Below are positions 5,574 through 5,591 of a DNA stretch of 5,591 nucleotides, one piece after another (positions within the stretch are counted from its first letter, which is position 1; each line of letters begins with the position of its first letter). A model generated the notes under the pieces. It did not search any database. It was not told where the DNA came from and saw nothing but the letters and a program-made list of their open reading frames with translations. The position numbers were made by a program, and so were the translations under genes. The DNA is from an uncultured Chlamydiaceae bacterium. GTDB lineage: Bacteria > Chlamydiota > Chlamydiia > Chlamydiales > Parachlamydiaceae. The stretch lies in the NCBI GenBank assembly GCA_945957185.1, contig CAMFKA010000142.1, positions 1 through 5,591 of the forward strand. The letters are read 5' to 3'.

Positions 5574-5587
5574 AAAAATTAATTTTT
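5574..5587. other. 14-bp perfect AT palindrome
   Basis: AAAAATT directly abuts AATTTTT, forming a perfect palindrome near the right edge. It could be a regulator site for a gene beyond the window, or chance in AT-rich DNA. Confidence 0.25.
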
Positions 5588-5591
5588 CGGT

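Overview
The window reads like a piece of an amoeba-associated, intracellular bacterial genome, most plausibly an environmental member of the Chlamydiota. Grounds: an SH3b-NlpC/P60 hydrolase of the chlamydial type, an ankyrin-repeat protein that looks like a host-targeted effector, a large orphan protein with a polar N-terminus and one C-terminal membrane helix, AT-rich DNA, and repeat-laden intergenic spaces. The assignment is an inference from protein style; a Legionella-like amoebal bacterium is not excluded.

Layout. 1-180 has no gene; it holds an 8-bp-periodic AACGAT repeat arranged as an inverted repeat, then a CTCA repeat of about 9 bp period. 181-768 (-) encodes a GyrI/AraC-type effector-binding domain behind a signal peptide, with its own promoter (799-827) and a striking second ribosome binding site and ATG exactly at the start of the domain. 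870-2453 (-) encodes an unrecognised 527-residue, 13-cysteine protein with a C-terminal membrane anchor. 2454-2753 is a divergent regulatory space with a near-consensus extended -10 promoter for the rightward gene. 2754-3587 (+) encodes an ankyrin protein whose first 79 residues resemble a mitochondrial presequence and whose first repeat is interrupted by a hydrophobic segment. 3588-3914, between convergent genes, holds a 197-bp MITE/REP-like inverted-repeat element (3673-3869) and a separate hairpin. 3915-4757 and 4781-5434 (both -) are an NlpC/P60 peptidoglycan hydrolase preceded 23 bases upstream by a RimJ/RimL-type acetyltransferase, probably one operon. 5435-5591 holds a weak promoter, a GGGTC/GACCC palindromic repeat and an AT palindrome.

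Functionally, the GNAT and NlpC genes look like housekeeping modification and cell-wall functions. The two divergent central genes (527-residue orphan and ankyrin protein) are the best candidates for host-interaction proteins. The effector-binding protein may sense or sequester a small molecule, possibly in two compartments. No single complete new system is evident; the most interesting points are the mitochondrial-type N-terminus on the ankyrin protein, the 197-bp inverted-repeat element, and the dual translation start of the GyrI-like gene.
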